From: Yamagishiella unicocca
Lineage: Eukaryota; Chlorophyta; Chlorophyceae; Chlamydomonadales; Volvocaceae
NCBI GenBank assembly: GCA_003116995.1
Contig: BDSL01000090.1
Location: 372,001-436,000, forward strand
DNA: 64,000 nucleotides
Reading direction: 5' to 3'
Shown here: piece after piece, positions 22,388 to 32,930 of the stretch
How positions within the stretch are numbered: position 1 is the first letter of the stretch
How the letters are laid out: each line of letters starts with the position of its first letter
Translations under genes and position numbers: made by a program
Notes under the pieces: model-generated
Databases searched by the model: none
What the model saw: the letters and a program-made list of their open reading frames with translations, nothing else
What the model was told of the DNA's origin: nothing

Positions 22388-22466
22388 ATGGTGCTTTTTT
22401 TTTTTTTTTAAATTCCTTGCTTGAGAGAGAGAGAGAGAGACCGCGTATGACCTAGGTATGGTGCTT
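22388..22466 (-). mobile_element. miniature SINE-tail/LINE-tail composite with 9-bp target duplication
   Basis: ATGGTGCTT at 22388-22396 and 22458-22466 brackets a run of T, AAATTCCTTGC (SINE tail), (GA)n ACCGCGT (LINE tail), then TATGACCTAGGT. On the minus strand the order is LINE tail then SINE tail, the reverse of the composite at 16.3-17.8 kb, which sits at the same target site in a paralogous cassette. Confidence 0.7.
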
Positions 22467-23125
22467 GGCCGCAGCGCTTATGTAGCCTTGCGCATAGCAC
22501 TGCGCCATGCCCCTGCGCAGCGCCTGCGCGGCGCCGCTATGCACCTGCGCGAAAAAGCGAGAGGTCGCCGGTTCGAAACCCGGCGGCCGCAATTTTTGCA
22601 TTCCGCGCGCAGATGCAAAAGATGGCGCGATACCGATAGCCAATGCCTGATGGCGATAGCCGACGCCTGATACTGATAGCCGACGCCTGATAGGTCCGAT
22701 AGCCGATAGCACGATAGCCCCATAGCTGCCGCCTTGCAGCCCCCGCCAGCGGCCGCCCACTGTGCCAATTGAAGCCATTCCTTTTGCAATGCGCCCTAAA
22801 TGAATGGCCGCACAACCTATCAGCATCAGAGCGCCCACCAGGCGCGCGCCCACTTGACACACAGTGTGACCCACTGGCACATGCAGCACAGTGCCAGCAC
22901 CCGCCCACTGAGCTGATTGATGCCGTTCCTTTTCCAATGCACCATAAATGAATAGCCACACAACCTATCAGCATCACAGCAGCCAACAGCCGCGCACCCA
23001 GCTGACACCCAGTGCAAGAAGACACACAGTGTCACCCACCCAGCACACGCCCAAAGCCCATCAGCACATAGCTCATAGGCCAAGAGCAGCCGCCCAACAC
23101 CCAGCAGACGTGCACCCAGCTGACA
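22467..23125 (+). repeat. cassette core 6: tRNA-like module plus dimer
   Basis: B box 22570-22580, T5 run 22593-22597. A short deletion has removed part of the GATAGC mini-array and the CTGACACCTGCTG stretch before the dimer (about 22750-23050). Confidence 0.75.
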
Positions 23126-25507
23126 CATAGCCAGCTGACACATATGTGGCACCACACCGCATAGGTGCATAGGCGGCATATGTGGCACCACACCGCATAG
23201 GTGCATAGGCGGCAGCGCACCACATAGGCGCCATCGCACCGCATAGGCGCATAGGCAGCACCGCACTGTACAGGCGACATCGCACCGCATAGGCGCATAG
23301 GCGGCACCGCACCGCATAGGTGACATCGCACCGCATAGGCGCATACGTGGCACCACACCGCATAGCTGACGTCGCACCGCATACGCGCATAGGTGGCACC
23401 ACACCGCATAGGCAACATCGCACCGCATAGGCGCATAGGCGGCGCCGCATCACACCGCACCACACCGCATAGGCACATACCAGCAGGTGCTTCCGAAATG
23501 CAGTAGCAGTGCGTACCTGCGACTGGGCACCAACACACGCCTAGTGGGGACATTCACCACACCGCATAGGCGCATAGGCACCACCCACGACCACCCACAT
23601 ACGCACATTAATAGGTGGCACCACATAGCTGCGTACGTGGCACCAACAGTGCGTACCTATGTGCGTGTAGAGCGTAGGCACCACATCACACCGCATAGGC
23701 GCATGACGCACCGCATAGGCGCATACGTAGCACCACACCGCATAGGCAGCATACGCGGCAGCGCACCGCATAACAAATGTCGCACCGCATAGGCGGCACC
23801 GCACCGCATAGGCGCATAGGCGGCACCACACCGCATAGCTGACGTCGCACCGCATACGCGCATAGGTCGGTGGCACCGCACCGCATAGGTGACATCGCAC
23901 CGCATAGGCGCATAGCTAACGTCGCACCGCATAGGCGGCACCGCACCGCATAGGCGCATAGGCGGCACCGCACCGCATAGGTGACGTCGCACCGCATACG
24001 CGCATAGGTGGCACCGCACCGCATAGGTGACATCGCACCGCATAGGCGGCAGCGCACCGCATAGGTGACATCGCACCGCATAGGCGCATAGGCGGCACCG
24101 CACCGCATAGGCAACATCGCACCGCATAGGCGCATAGGCGGCACCGCACCGCATAGGCGTATACGCGGCACCACACCGCATAAGCACATAGGCGGCAGCG
24201 CACCGCATAGGTGACATCGCACCGCATAGGCACATAGGCGGCACCGCACCGCATAGGCAACATCGCACCGCATAGGCGCATAGGCGGCACCGCACCGCAT
24301 ACGCGTATACGTGGCACCACACCGCATAAGCACATGGGCGCACCACACCGCATAGCTGACGTCGCACCCCATACGCGCATAGGTGCCATCGCACCGCATA
24401 GGCCATATTTCATCACACAATCCCTCACCATTCTCATAACCCAGCAAGCACACCCCCGCAAGCGTATACGTGGCACCACACCGCATAAGCACATAGGCGG
24501 CACCGCACCGCATAGGTGACATCGCACCGCATAGGCGCGTACGTGGTACTACACGAGCACGTACCTAGCACTGCACCTCATAAGCACGTAGATGGCCCCG
24601 CATAAGTGACATTGCACCACATAGGCACATAAGCGGCACCACACCACATAGCCACATAGGCGGCAGCGCACCGCATAGGTGACATCGCACCGCATAGGCG
24701 CATAGCTAACGTCGCACCGCATACGCGGCACCGCACCGCATAGGCGCATAGGCGGCACCGCACCACATAGGCGTATACGTGGCACCACACCGCATAAGCA
24801 CATAACCGGCACCGCACTGCATAGGCGCATAGGCAACATCGCACCGCATACGCGCCACCCATCGCACTTCAGCGCCACGTGGCTCCACATAGGTGCGTAT
24901 GTGGTACTACATAAGCACATAGCTAGCACTGCACCTGATAAGCACGTAGATGGCACCGCACTACATAAGCACATAACTACCACCACATAGGCACCGCACC
25001 GCATACGCGCATAGGCGGCAGCGCACCGCATACCTGACATCGCACCGCATAGGCACATAGGCAGCACCGCACCGCATAGGTGCCATCGCACCGCATACGC
25101 CATATTTCATCACACAATCCCTCACCATTCTCATAACCCAGCAAGCACACCCCCGCAAGCATAAAAGTGGCACCACACCGCATCGGCACATAGGCAGCAG
25201 CGCACGGCATAGCTGACGTCGCACCGCATAGGCGCATAGGCAGCACCGCACCGCATAGGTGACATCGCACCGCATAGGCGCATAGGCGGCAGTGCACCAC
25301 ATAGCTGACATCGCACCGCATAGGTGACGTCGCACCACATAGGCGCATAGGCGACACCGCACCGCATAGGTGACATCGCACCACATAGCAGCACAAACGG
25401 CACCGCACCGCATACGTGCATAGGCGACACTGCACCGCATAGGTGACATCGCACCGCATAGGCGCATAGGCGGCACCGCACCGCATAACTGACATCGCAC
25501 CGCATAG
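23126..25507. repeat. 46-bp satellite array with two islands
   Basis: GCACCGCATAG satellite. Two copies of the conserved island (CATCACACAATCCCTCACC) lie at about 24408-24460 and 25105-25165. A bridge segment with CCACATACGCACATTAATAGG lies near 23600. Confidence 0.94.
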
Positions 25508-25889
25508 GCCTCCGACCCGTGGACCCCTGACCCGTCGGCCTCCGACCCGTGGGCCACTGACCCGTGGGCCTCCGACCCATGGGCCAACTCCTGCAAGCAT
25601 AGCCCTGCAAGCATAGCTCTGCAAGCATACCCCTGCAAGCATGGCCCTGCAAGTATACCCCTGCAAGCATAGCCCTGCAAGCATAAGCCTGCAAGCGTAT
25701 ACGCCCATTGCAGCCCGCCCGCATGTAACGGCTGCCCCCGGCCCCGGCGGGGGAGGTAAGCCCACTCGCGCAGCCCCTGCGCAGCTTGTGCTTACCTCCC
25801 CCCGGGAGGTGCTTACCTCCCCCCGGGAGGTGCTTACCTCCCCCCGGGAGGTGCTTACCTCCCCCCGGGAGGTATGAAGGTGACCAATC
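25508..25889. repeat. 15-bp and 14-bp minisatellites, GC box, fourfold hairpin (cassette 7)
   Basis: 15-bp units to about 25588, 14-bp units to about 25700, GC box from 25703. Four exact tandem copies of the 21-bp hairpin unit occupy 25790-25873, each with arms ACCTCCC/GGGAGGT around CCC, before ATGAAGGTGACCAATCG. GGGGGAGGTAAGC at 25749-25761 is the exact reverse complement of the start of the first unit. Confidence 0.9.
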
Positions 25890-27702
25890 GAGAGAGAGAG
25901 AGACCGCGTTACAGTGGCCGCACGACAGGCGGCACCCGCCCTTATCCCGGCGGGAAAGCACTGCGGAAGAGACACGGAACCAAGGTCGGGTACGGGCAAC
26001 AGCAGGCAAACAGCATCATGCAAAGTCAGCACAAGCGACGGCAGGACACGGCCCCATGCAGGCCACCCTTACGCGTCAAAACCACCACAAAAGCCCCCAT
26101 TGGCTCACCTGCCCATCACCCGCACCACTCGTATCTCGAACCAGCAAAGGTGGCACCAGGAAAGAAAGAACGAAAGAACAAACAGCAGCCAAGGCAGGCT
26201 AGCTAGGGCGGCACGGCGCACATGAGCCGACCCCCGGTTACGAACAAAAATGGGTGGTCCACCCCCACGTCACCCCAGTCCTTGCGGGGCAAACCCAAGC
26301 CCGCAAAGTCCCGCAGCAAGGCCCAGAACTTAGCAAGGAGGCCAGAACGCATAGCAGCAGGGAGGGTGGGGCCGGGGAGCCGATGAGAGTGTATGTACCG
26401 GCGCGCCCACTCCATCGCGTTGAGCGCCGCCAACGCCACCACATCCCACACACACTGCAGCACAGTGGTCGGATCCGGCGACACACACAACCACACATGC
26501 TCACGCGTGACCCCGCATCCACAGCAGACTTCCAGTTCATCCCAGAGCGGGCGGACGAGGGGGCAAGACCAAAAGTGATGCAAGCGCGGCGACTCGGCCA
26601 CACCCGCTGCAGCGGGGTAACAGCCGCAAGCACACGGTTCGGGTGGGACCAGCGGGAGGTGGGAGGAGCCCGGCATGGGCACCCCGTCAACCGCCAGCCG
26701 CCAGAGGACCTCCTTCCACCGCGGCTCCCACTTAAGACGCTTCCACAACCGCCGCCATACCGCGCGTAACGCCACAAGGGCCGCCTCGGGCGTGGCAGCC
26801 ACAGCAGGGGACAGCCCGAGCGCCTCCCGCACATACGCCGCATGACAGGCCTGCCTGGGGCGCTCCAGTTCCGCCGCCTGGAGCAGGGTGCCCAGCTTGA
26901 CGGTGAAGGAAGTGAGGGGCAGCACGGCGTCCACACCCAGCCGCCACCCCAGGCGAGCAAGGAGGAGAGCATCCACCTCGTCAGGCGACGGCGGGGCGGG
27001 GCCATCGGGCGCCAGGCGAGCAGCAGCGAGCCATGCGGGCGAGATGTCAGAAAGGAGAGCGGCCACCGCAGCCCGCGCCGCGATGCGATCTTGGAGCGCA
27101 CCCATGGCCAGCTCGGAGGGCGCCAGCTCGTGCCGTACGAGCGTCGTCCAGCGCTCAGCCAGCCGGCTGAAGATGGCCATGCCCGGCGTCGTCGCCAGGG
27201 CATGGGCGCGCTCCACCTCAAACGCGGTCATAGCGTCCTGCACCCGGACGGCGTCGCCGACGGTCAGCAGGCGGCGGCACATGGTGAGGGGGCCATGGAT
27301 AGCCTCCAACCCCGGCCGCCGGCCCGGCGCCCCCGCGTTGGGCAGGAGCGGGTTGCCCCACAGCGGCGCGTTGAAGCACCAGACGCCCGGCTCCAGGGGG
27401 GGGTCCGCGACGTCAGACAGGGGGGGGAGGTGACCGAGGCTCGTGGCAAGCCGGTGGATGTCCGGGGGCAAGCTGAAGGGGGCGCCGAGCCACGGGCCAT
27501 CCGGGCGAGCTGTGGTGACGGCCAGCGGGCGGAAGGCAGGGTGGAGGGTAGAGAGGAAGGAGACCGCAATCCGGATCCACGGCGCGCGGGCAGCCGGGGG
27601 CTGCAGCGCGGAGCGGGCGACCGTCAGGCTCCACTTGGCATGCCGGCTGAGGACATGCAGCCGAAGGGGCAGTACACCGAAGCCGCCGATGGTGGGATGA
27701 CC
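25890..27702 (-). mobile_element. LINE copy B, 5'-truncated
   Basis: 1.8-kb copy ending in (CT)n on the minus strand. TGACCAATCG occurs at both edges (25881-25890 and 27698-27707). TGACC also belongs to the LINE itself in copy C, so AATCG is the unambiguous part of the duplication and TGACC is junction microhomology. Over the shared length its protein matches copies C and E. Confidence 0.9.
26203..27702 (-). pseudogene. LINE ORF C-terminal ~500 residues
   Basis: Uninterrupted coding sequence from GHPTIGGFGVLPLRLHVLSRH (post-RT region, resembling the GG-GLP motif of algal and plant non-LTR proteins) to the C-terminal Cys/His zf-RVT-type cluster and the stop at 26203-26205. The RT catalytic core and the endonuclease are missing because of 5' truncation. 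The absence of stops suggests a recent copy. The apparent start upstream lies in cassette DNA and is not a real initiator. Confidence 0.82.
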
Positions 27703-28115
27703 AATCGGCCAGCAGCCCCTAGCCTTGCGCCTTGCTAGTGTAGCTATGCCAATGCCAATTTGCCATGCCCCTGCGCAGCGCCTGCGCGGCGCCGCTATGC
27801 ACCTGCGCGAAAAAGCGAGAGGTCGCCGGTTCGAAACCCGGCGGGAGCACTTTTTGCATTTCGCGCGCAGATGCAAAAGACAGCGCGATAGCGATACCCG
27901 ATACCTCATGGTGATAGCCGACGCCTGATACCGATAGCCGACGCCTGATAGGTCACGCCCGATAGCACGATAGCCCCATAGCTGACACCTGCTGCCTACC
28001 GCCTTGCAGCCCCCGCCAGCGGCCACCCACTGTGCCAATTGAAGCCATTCCTTTTGCAATGCGCCCTAAATGAATGGCCGCACAACCTATCAGCATCAGA
28101 GCGCGCCCACTTGAC
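27703..28115 (+). repeat. cassette core 7: tRNA-like module, truncated dimer
   Basis: B box 27828-27838, T5 run 27851-27855; the sequence after the B box differs here (GCGGGAGCAC for GCGGCCGCAC). The dimer is cut in its first half at GCGCGCCCACTTGAC, where the Gypsy element begins. Confidence 0.75.
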
Positions 28116-28129
28116 GGCGCGCCCACGTA

Positions 28130-28302
28130 CATGTCCACTTTTGGTGGCGTCTAAAGACACCGGTTCGCGGGCAAGCCCCAAACCTTAAGGGACATCCGCT
28201 GTACGGATGACATCATCGCGGGCATAAGCGTAACAGGCCGTTGCCTGCCTTAACCCCATAAGCATCCATAGTCATGTATGTAACGGGCCCTTGCACGTTA
28301 CA
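28130..28302 (-). repeat. LTR fragment of the Gypsy element
   Basis: On the minus strand it starts TGTAACGTGCAAGGGCCC immediately after a purine tract, the expected start of a 3' LTR downstream of integrase. At least 173 bp remain. The far end is lost at the 14-bp boundary repeat, so the terminal CA is not visible. Confidence 0.7.
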
Positions 28303-28316
28303 TCATCCCCCTCCTA
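28303..28316 (-). other. polypurine tract
   Basis: Minus strand AGGAGGGGGATGA directly precedes the TGTAACG LTR start. This is the canonical position of the plus-strand primer in LTR retrotransposons. Confidence 0.7.
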
Positions 28317-28347
28317 AATGGCTGGTCGTCCCGACAGCCAACCAACC

Positions 28348-29690
28348 CTACTTCCACCGCCACATAGAGTGGGAAAGCAGGGCATCCGGAACCCCGCTGA
28401 TGGCAAATAGGTGGGTGAGGAACATAGCGAAGCGCATCGGCTTCTTGATTGCACGGCCGTGTCGTGTAATCATAGGCGCTCGTTGCGGCTCCGAGCCATC
28501 ACTCGTCCCACGCGAACGTGCGGACTGAGATTGGGACTTCGTAGCATCTACATCTGCACCTTGATGAGCCCAGTAGTCGCGTAATAAATCGCCGCAGTTG
28601 GTCAGGTGTGCTTCGGGCTCCCACGAGTCGTACTCAGGACCCTGACCTTTCCAACGCATCAAATAGTACCGTACGGCTCGACGCTTCTCCTTCACAATCT
28701 TGTGAAGCAAGATTTGCTCGACCTCAAATTCCAGCTCACCATCGACTATCTCAGGTGGTGGAGGTACCTTAGCGCGACCACCGTCGTGGTACGGGCGAAG
28801 AAGTGACACATGAAACACGTTATGCAGCCGAACCGAAGGTGGAAGATCCAACCGGTACGCGACCTCGTTGATCTTTTCAGTTACCGCAAACGGCCCGATA
28901 AACCGAGGCAACAGCTTGCGCGGTCCCTCAAGTCGCATATGCTGCGTGCTCAGAAGGACTCGATCTCCAACAGACAGTCCCCTTGCTGAGCGGCGCGTGT
29001 CAGCCCACTTCTTCATCCGATCACGAGCAGCACTCAAACATGCCTTAGCTCGTTCCAAAGCGCGTTGCATGTCCGTGGAAAAACGAACAGCAAGAGGGTT
29101 GGCCAGCTCGGCGCCCAGGTTTGCCCCTGGCGCGTCAGCATTTGCGCCTGCGAGCTCGGCGCCAAGGTTCGCACCATTGGCGACGGCCCTTGCACGTGTC
29201 TGGACCATACGTTCCCGCAGCGTACGAGTCCTCGCCTCCCCCAAATTGCGGACCAAATGGGAAACAGGCGTAAGGGGTTCATAACCATACATCAACCGAA
29301 AAGGCGTAGTATGGGTGGATTCATGGACCGAGTTGTTAATGGCAAACTCAGCCATCGGTGAGAAACGAGACCAAGAGGCAGGGTCGCCGGCTACATAATG
29401 CCGCAACATATCCTCGAGGACACGATTAATACGCTCCGTTTGGCCATCCGTCTGTGGGTGGTAAGCGGAACTATGACGTACGTCAATGCCGTACCCAGCG
29501 TACAACGACTCCGTAAAGGCAGCCGTAAACGTGGGATCACGATCACTGACCACAATCAGTGGCAACCCATAGGAGCACACTATTGTGTTAAAGAAGATTT
29601 CAGCAGCACCGACGGAATCGATGTTGGCCGAACATGGGACAAAGCGTACCATCTTAGTAAGCTTGTCAACAAACACATAAATCGACGTGT
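28348..29690 (-). pseudogene. Gypsy integrase C-terminal part with chromodomain
   Basis: 442-residue open frame. It starts at the VFVDKLTKMVRFV strand of the integrase core, so the HHCC zinc finger and the first catalytic Asp are absent. The second Asp (SDRDPTF, D45) and the Glu (QTDGQTERINR, E81) are present with 35 residues between them, the DD35E spacing. A GPY/F-type module (RFIGPFAVTEKINEVAYRL) spans about 258-280 and FHVSLLRPY is at 288-296. A chromodomain (YYLMRWKGQ, DSWEPE) spans about 317-368, followed by a Ser/Arg-rich tail. GANLGAELA occurs twice (about 168-192). The frame is intact but starts at a rearrangement junction, so it cannot encode a working integrase. Confidence 0.9.
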
Positions 29691-30891
29691 TACCGTTAGA
29701 ACCGGGTGCTCGTCCTCCGGCACAGCGTATGTTTCGATATTCGCTGCCCGAACAAGAGGAGATGCAACGGCAAATTACGGACCTGTTGGCAAAAGGCTTT
29801 ATCGAACCGTCATGTTCGCCGTTCGGTGCTCCGGTCCTATTCGTTAAAAAGAAGGACGGTACGCTTCGGATGTGCGTTGATTACCGTGCTGTCAATAACG
29901 TTACGATTAAAAACCGTTACCCGTTACCACGGATAGACGATTTACTCGATCGACTGCGCGGAGCGAAAGTGTTTAGTTCCCTCGACCTGACACAGGGGTA
30001 CCACCAGATTCGGTTACCGCCTAGTGATATCGAGCGAACTGCGTTCCGTACTCCTTTCGGGCATTATCAGTACAAAGTTATGCCGTTTGGGTTAACGAAC
30101 GCACCAGCTGTCTTCCAGTCTGCGATGAATGCGGCTTTGCAAGGCTTGCCGTACGTCGTCGTATATTTGGATGACATCTTGATTTTCTCGCACTCCGCTG
30201 AGGAACACGTGGAACATTTACGCACGCTCCTGGAGCGATTAGAGCAGCATCAGTTTTACTGCAAGCTGCCTAAGTGCGAATTCTTTAAGCCTTCGGTTAC
30301 CTTCTTGGGACACATCGTGTCGGCCGACGGGGTACGGCCTGACCCACGGAAGACCGCTATCGTTCAGGAGTGGTCTGTCCCCACGAACGTATCCGAACTA
30401 CGTGCCTTCCTAGGTCTCGCTAACTACTTTAGGAAGTTCATACGGGCGTATGCGGCGATGGCTGCACCGCTGACGAACCTCCTTTCGCCGAAAGTTAGGT
30501 GGGACTGGACGGAAACATGTGACGAGGCTTTCCGACGGATGCTCCAACATGGCAGGCCTGTGGCTTTTGAAAGTCGAAAGCTAATTCCTGCGGAGCGCAA
30601 CTATGTGACCACAGAGCGTGAACTACTCGCTGTTGTGCATGCTCTCAAATTGTGGCGATGTTATCTTGAAGGTGTCAAGTTCACGGTCGTTACGGACCAC
30701 GAACCCAACACTGCCATGCGCCGGAAACGCGCGGGGGACGCTGTAACCCAGCGGATCCGTTGTCTCGTCTTCCGGGACACGTCGAAGTCCAAGTGGCAAC
30801 AGTAATGACGATTAGTGCTCGGCGGTTGGGGGAATTAACCTCCTTCCCGGGTGCCGCCGCAGAGCTCTCCAGCTCTTTTCCTAAGTTCGAA
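29687..30891 (+). pseudogene. Gypsy reverse transcriptase with damaged RNase H
   Basis: A 372-residue frame opens at [10 protein letters not shown] and covers a complete [32 protein letters not shown] (D100) and YLDDILIFS (Asp 162 and 163). The connection and RNase H follow. DEAFRRMLQ joins directly to [12 protein letters not shown], skipping the ~30-40 residues that normally carry the first RNase H Asp. After TDHEPNT the frame is lost; the family's linker motif [11 protein letters not shown] continues in another frame (about 30749-30781). At least one in-frame deletion and one frameshift or deletion therefore inactivate RNase H. Protease and gag are absent upstream. Confidence 0.9.
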
Positions 30892-30905
30892 GGCGCGCCC
30901 ACGTA

Positions 30906-32389
30906 GATGGCCCCGCATAACTGACATTGCACCGCATAGGCGCCACGTGCCTAGGCGCGGCGCATCACACCGCATAGGCGCATACGTAGCACCACACCGC
31001 ATAGGCACATAGGCGGCAGCGCACCGCATAGCAAACGTCGCAGCGCATAGGCGGCACCGCACCGCATAGGCGCATAGGCGGCAGTGCACCACATAGGCGC
31101 CATCGCACCGCATAGGCGCATAGGCGGCACCACACCGCATAGCTGACGTCGCACCGCATACGCGCATAGGTGGCACCGCACCGCATAGGTGACATCGCAC
31201 CGCATAGGCGCGTACGTGATACTACACGAGCACGTACCTAGCACTGCACCTCATAAGCACGTAGATGGCCCCGCATAAGTGACATTGCACCACATAGGCA
31301 CATAAGCGGCACCACACCACATAGCCACATAGGCGGCAGCGCACCGCATAGGTGACATCGCACCGCATAGGCGCATAGGCGGCACCGCACCGCATCGGCA
31401 ACATCGCACCGCATAGGCGCATAGGCGGCACCGCACCGCATAGGCGTATACGTGGCACCACACCGCATAAGCACATAGGCGGCACCGCACCGCATAGCTG
31501 ACGTCGCACCGCATAGGCGCATAAGCGGCACCGCATACGCGCATAGGCGGCACCGCACGCCCTCAGTAGCCAGTAGCAGTAGGTAGCTAGCACCTAGCAG
31601 CACCCGCATCACATAGGCGGGTAGGCGGCGCCGCATCACACCGCACCACACCGCATAGGCGCATACACCGCATAGGCGCACCACACCGCATAGGCGCACC
31701 ACACCGCATAGGCGCATAGGCGGCACCGCACCGCATAGGTGACATCGCACCGCATAGGCGCATACACCGCATAGGCGCATACACCGCATAGCTGACATCG
31801 CACCGCATACGCGCATAGGTGGCACCGCACCGCATAGGTGACATCGCACCGCATAGGCGCATACGTGGTACTACACGAGCACGTACCTAGCACTGCACCT
31901 CATAAGCACGTACATGGCCCCGCATAAGTGACATTGCACCACATAGGCACATAAGCGGCACCACACCACATAGCCACATAGGCGGCAGCGCACCGCATAG
32001 GTGACATCGCACCACATAGGCGCATAGCTAACGTCGCACCGCATACGCGGCACCGCACCGCATAGGCGCATAGGCGGCACCGCACCGCATAGGTGACATC
32101 GCACCGCATAGGCACATACACCGCATAGGCGCACCACACCGCATAGGCGCATACACCGCATAGGCGCATACACCGCGTAGCTGACATCGCACCGCATAGC
32201 CGCATACACCGCATAGGCGCACCTAGGCACATAGGTCACATCACACCACATAGGCGCATACACCGCATAGGCGCACCTAGGCACATAGGTCACATCACAC
32301 CACATAGGCGCATAAACGGCACCGCACCGCATAGGCGCATAGGCGGCAGCGCACCGCGTAGCTGACATCGCACCGCATAAGCACATATG
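30906..32389. repeat. 46-bp satellite array
   Basis: GCACCGCATAG satellite beginning at the right boundary of the Gypsy element (GATGGCCCCGCATAACTG). It contains the recurrent anchor block CACGAGCACGTACCTAGC near 31225 and 31877 and a bridge segment (AGCACCCGCATCACATAGG) near 31600. Confidence 0.94.
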
Positions 32390-32740
32390 CACCGTGGGTC
32401 TCCACCCCTAACCCTTGGGCCTCCGACCCGTGGGCCACCAACCCGTGGGCCTCCGCCCCGTGGGCCACCTCTAAACTGTAGGCCGCCTCCAAGCATATGC
32501 CTGCAACTATACCCCTGTAAGTATACTCCTGCAAGCATAGCCCTGCAAGCATAGCCCTGCAAGCATAGCCCTGCAAGCATACCCCTGCAAGCATAGCCCT
32601 GCAAGCATAGGCCTGCAAGCGTGCGCCCCTTGCAGCCCGCCCGCATGTCACGGCTGCCCCCGGCCCCGGCGGGGGAGGTAAGCCCACTCGCGCAGCCCCT
32701 GCGCAGCTTGTGCTTACCTCCCCCCGGGAGGTATGAAGGT
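32390..32740. repeat. 15-bp and 14-bp minisatellites, GC box, hairpin unit (cassette 8)
   Basis: 15-bp units to about 32473 (with a TCTAAACTGTAGGCCGCC variant end), 14-bp units to about 32618, GC box from 32622, and one 21-bp hairpin unit at about 32711-32731. Confidence 0.88.
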
Positions 32741-32930
32741 GACCAATCGGGCGGTCTTGCGCTGTGCATGAGTAGCGGTGCCAATGCCAGGTTGCCATGC
32801 CCCTGCGCAGCGCCTGCGCGGCTACCTCCCCCCGGGAGGTATGAAGGTGACCAATCGGGCGGTCTTGCGCTGTGCATGAGTAGCGGTGCCAATGCCAGGT
32901 TGCCATGCCCCTGCGCAGCGCCTGCGCGGC
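32715..32930. repeat. 108-bp tandem duplication across the hairpin/module junction
   Basis: TACCTCC of the hairpin occurs at 32715 and 32823. The 108 bp between them (hairpin, ATGAAGGTGACCAATCGG, GTCTTGCGCTGTGCATGAG, CCCCTGCGCAGCGCC) are repeated. The unit ends within GCGCGGC of the tRNA-like module. Confidence 0.85.

Larger units (their letters stand above)
28116..30905. mobile_element. rearranged Ty3/Gypsy chromovirus
   Basis: A degenerate LTR retrotransposon flanked by the 14-bp direct repeat GGCGCGCCCACGTA (28116-28129 and 30892-30905). From the left on the minus strand: LTR fragment, polypurine tract, and integrase with C-terminal chromodomain. From 29.69 kb on the plus strand: reverse transcriptase and a damaged RNase H. 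In an intact Ty3/Gypsy element RT-RH and INT are co-linear, so one half is inverted. No gag, protease or second LTR was seen. The chromodomain places it with chromoviruses, which tend to insert in heterochromatin. Confidence 0.9.

Noticed and set aside
25749..25785. Splice-like signals in the GC box (GAG/GTAAGC and TGCGCAG)
   Set aside because: Only 36 nt apart, with no coding exons on either side; part of a repeated non-coding box.
25749..25880. GGTGACC as a cloning/restriction (BstEII) artefact of assembly
   Set aside because: The site is palindromic and suspicious, but it is embedded in a longer conserved ATGAAGGTGACC context in intact cassettes and is followed by target-like duplications, which artefactual ligation would not produce. 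Raw reads would settle it.
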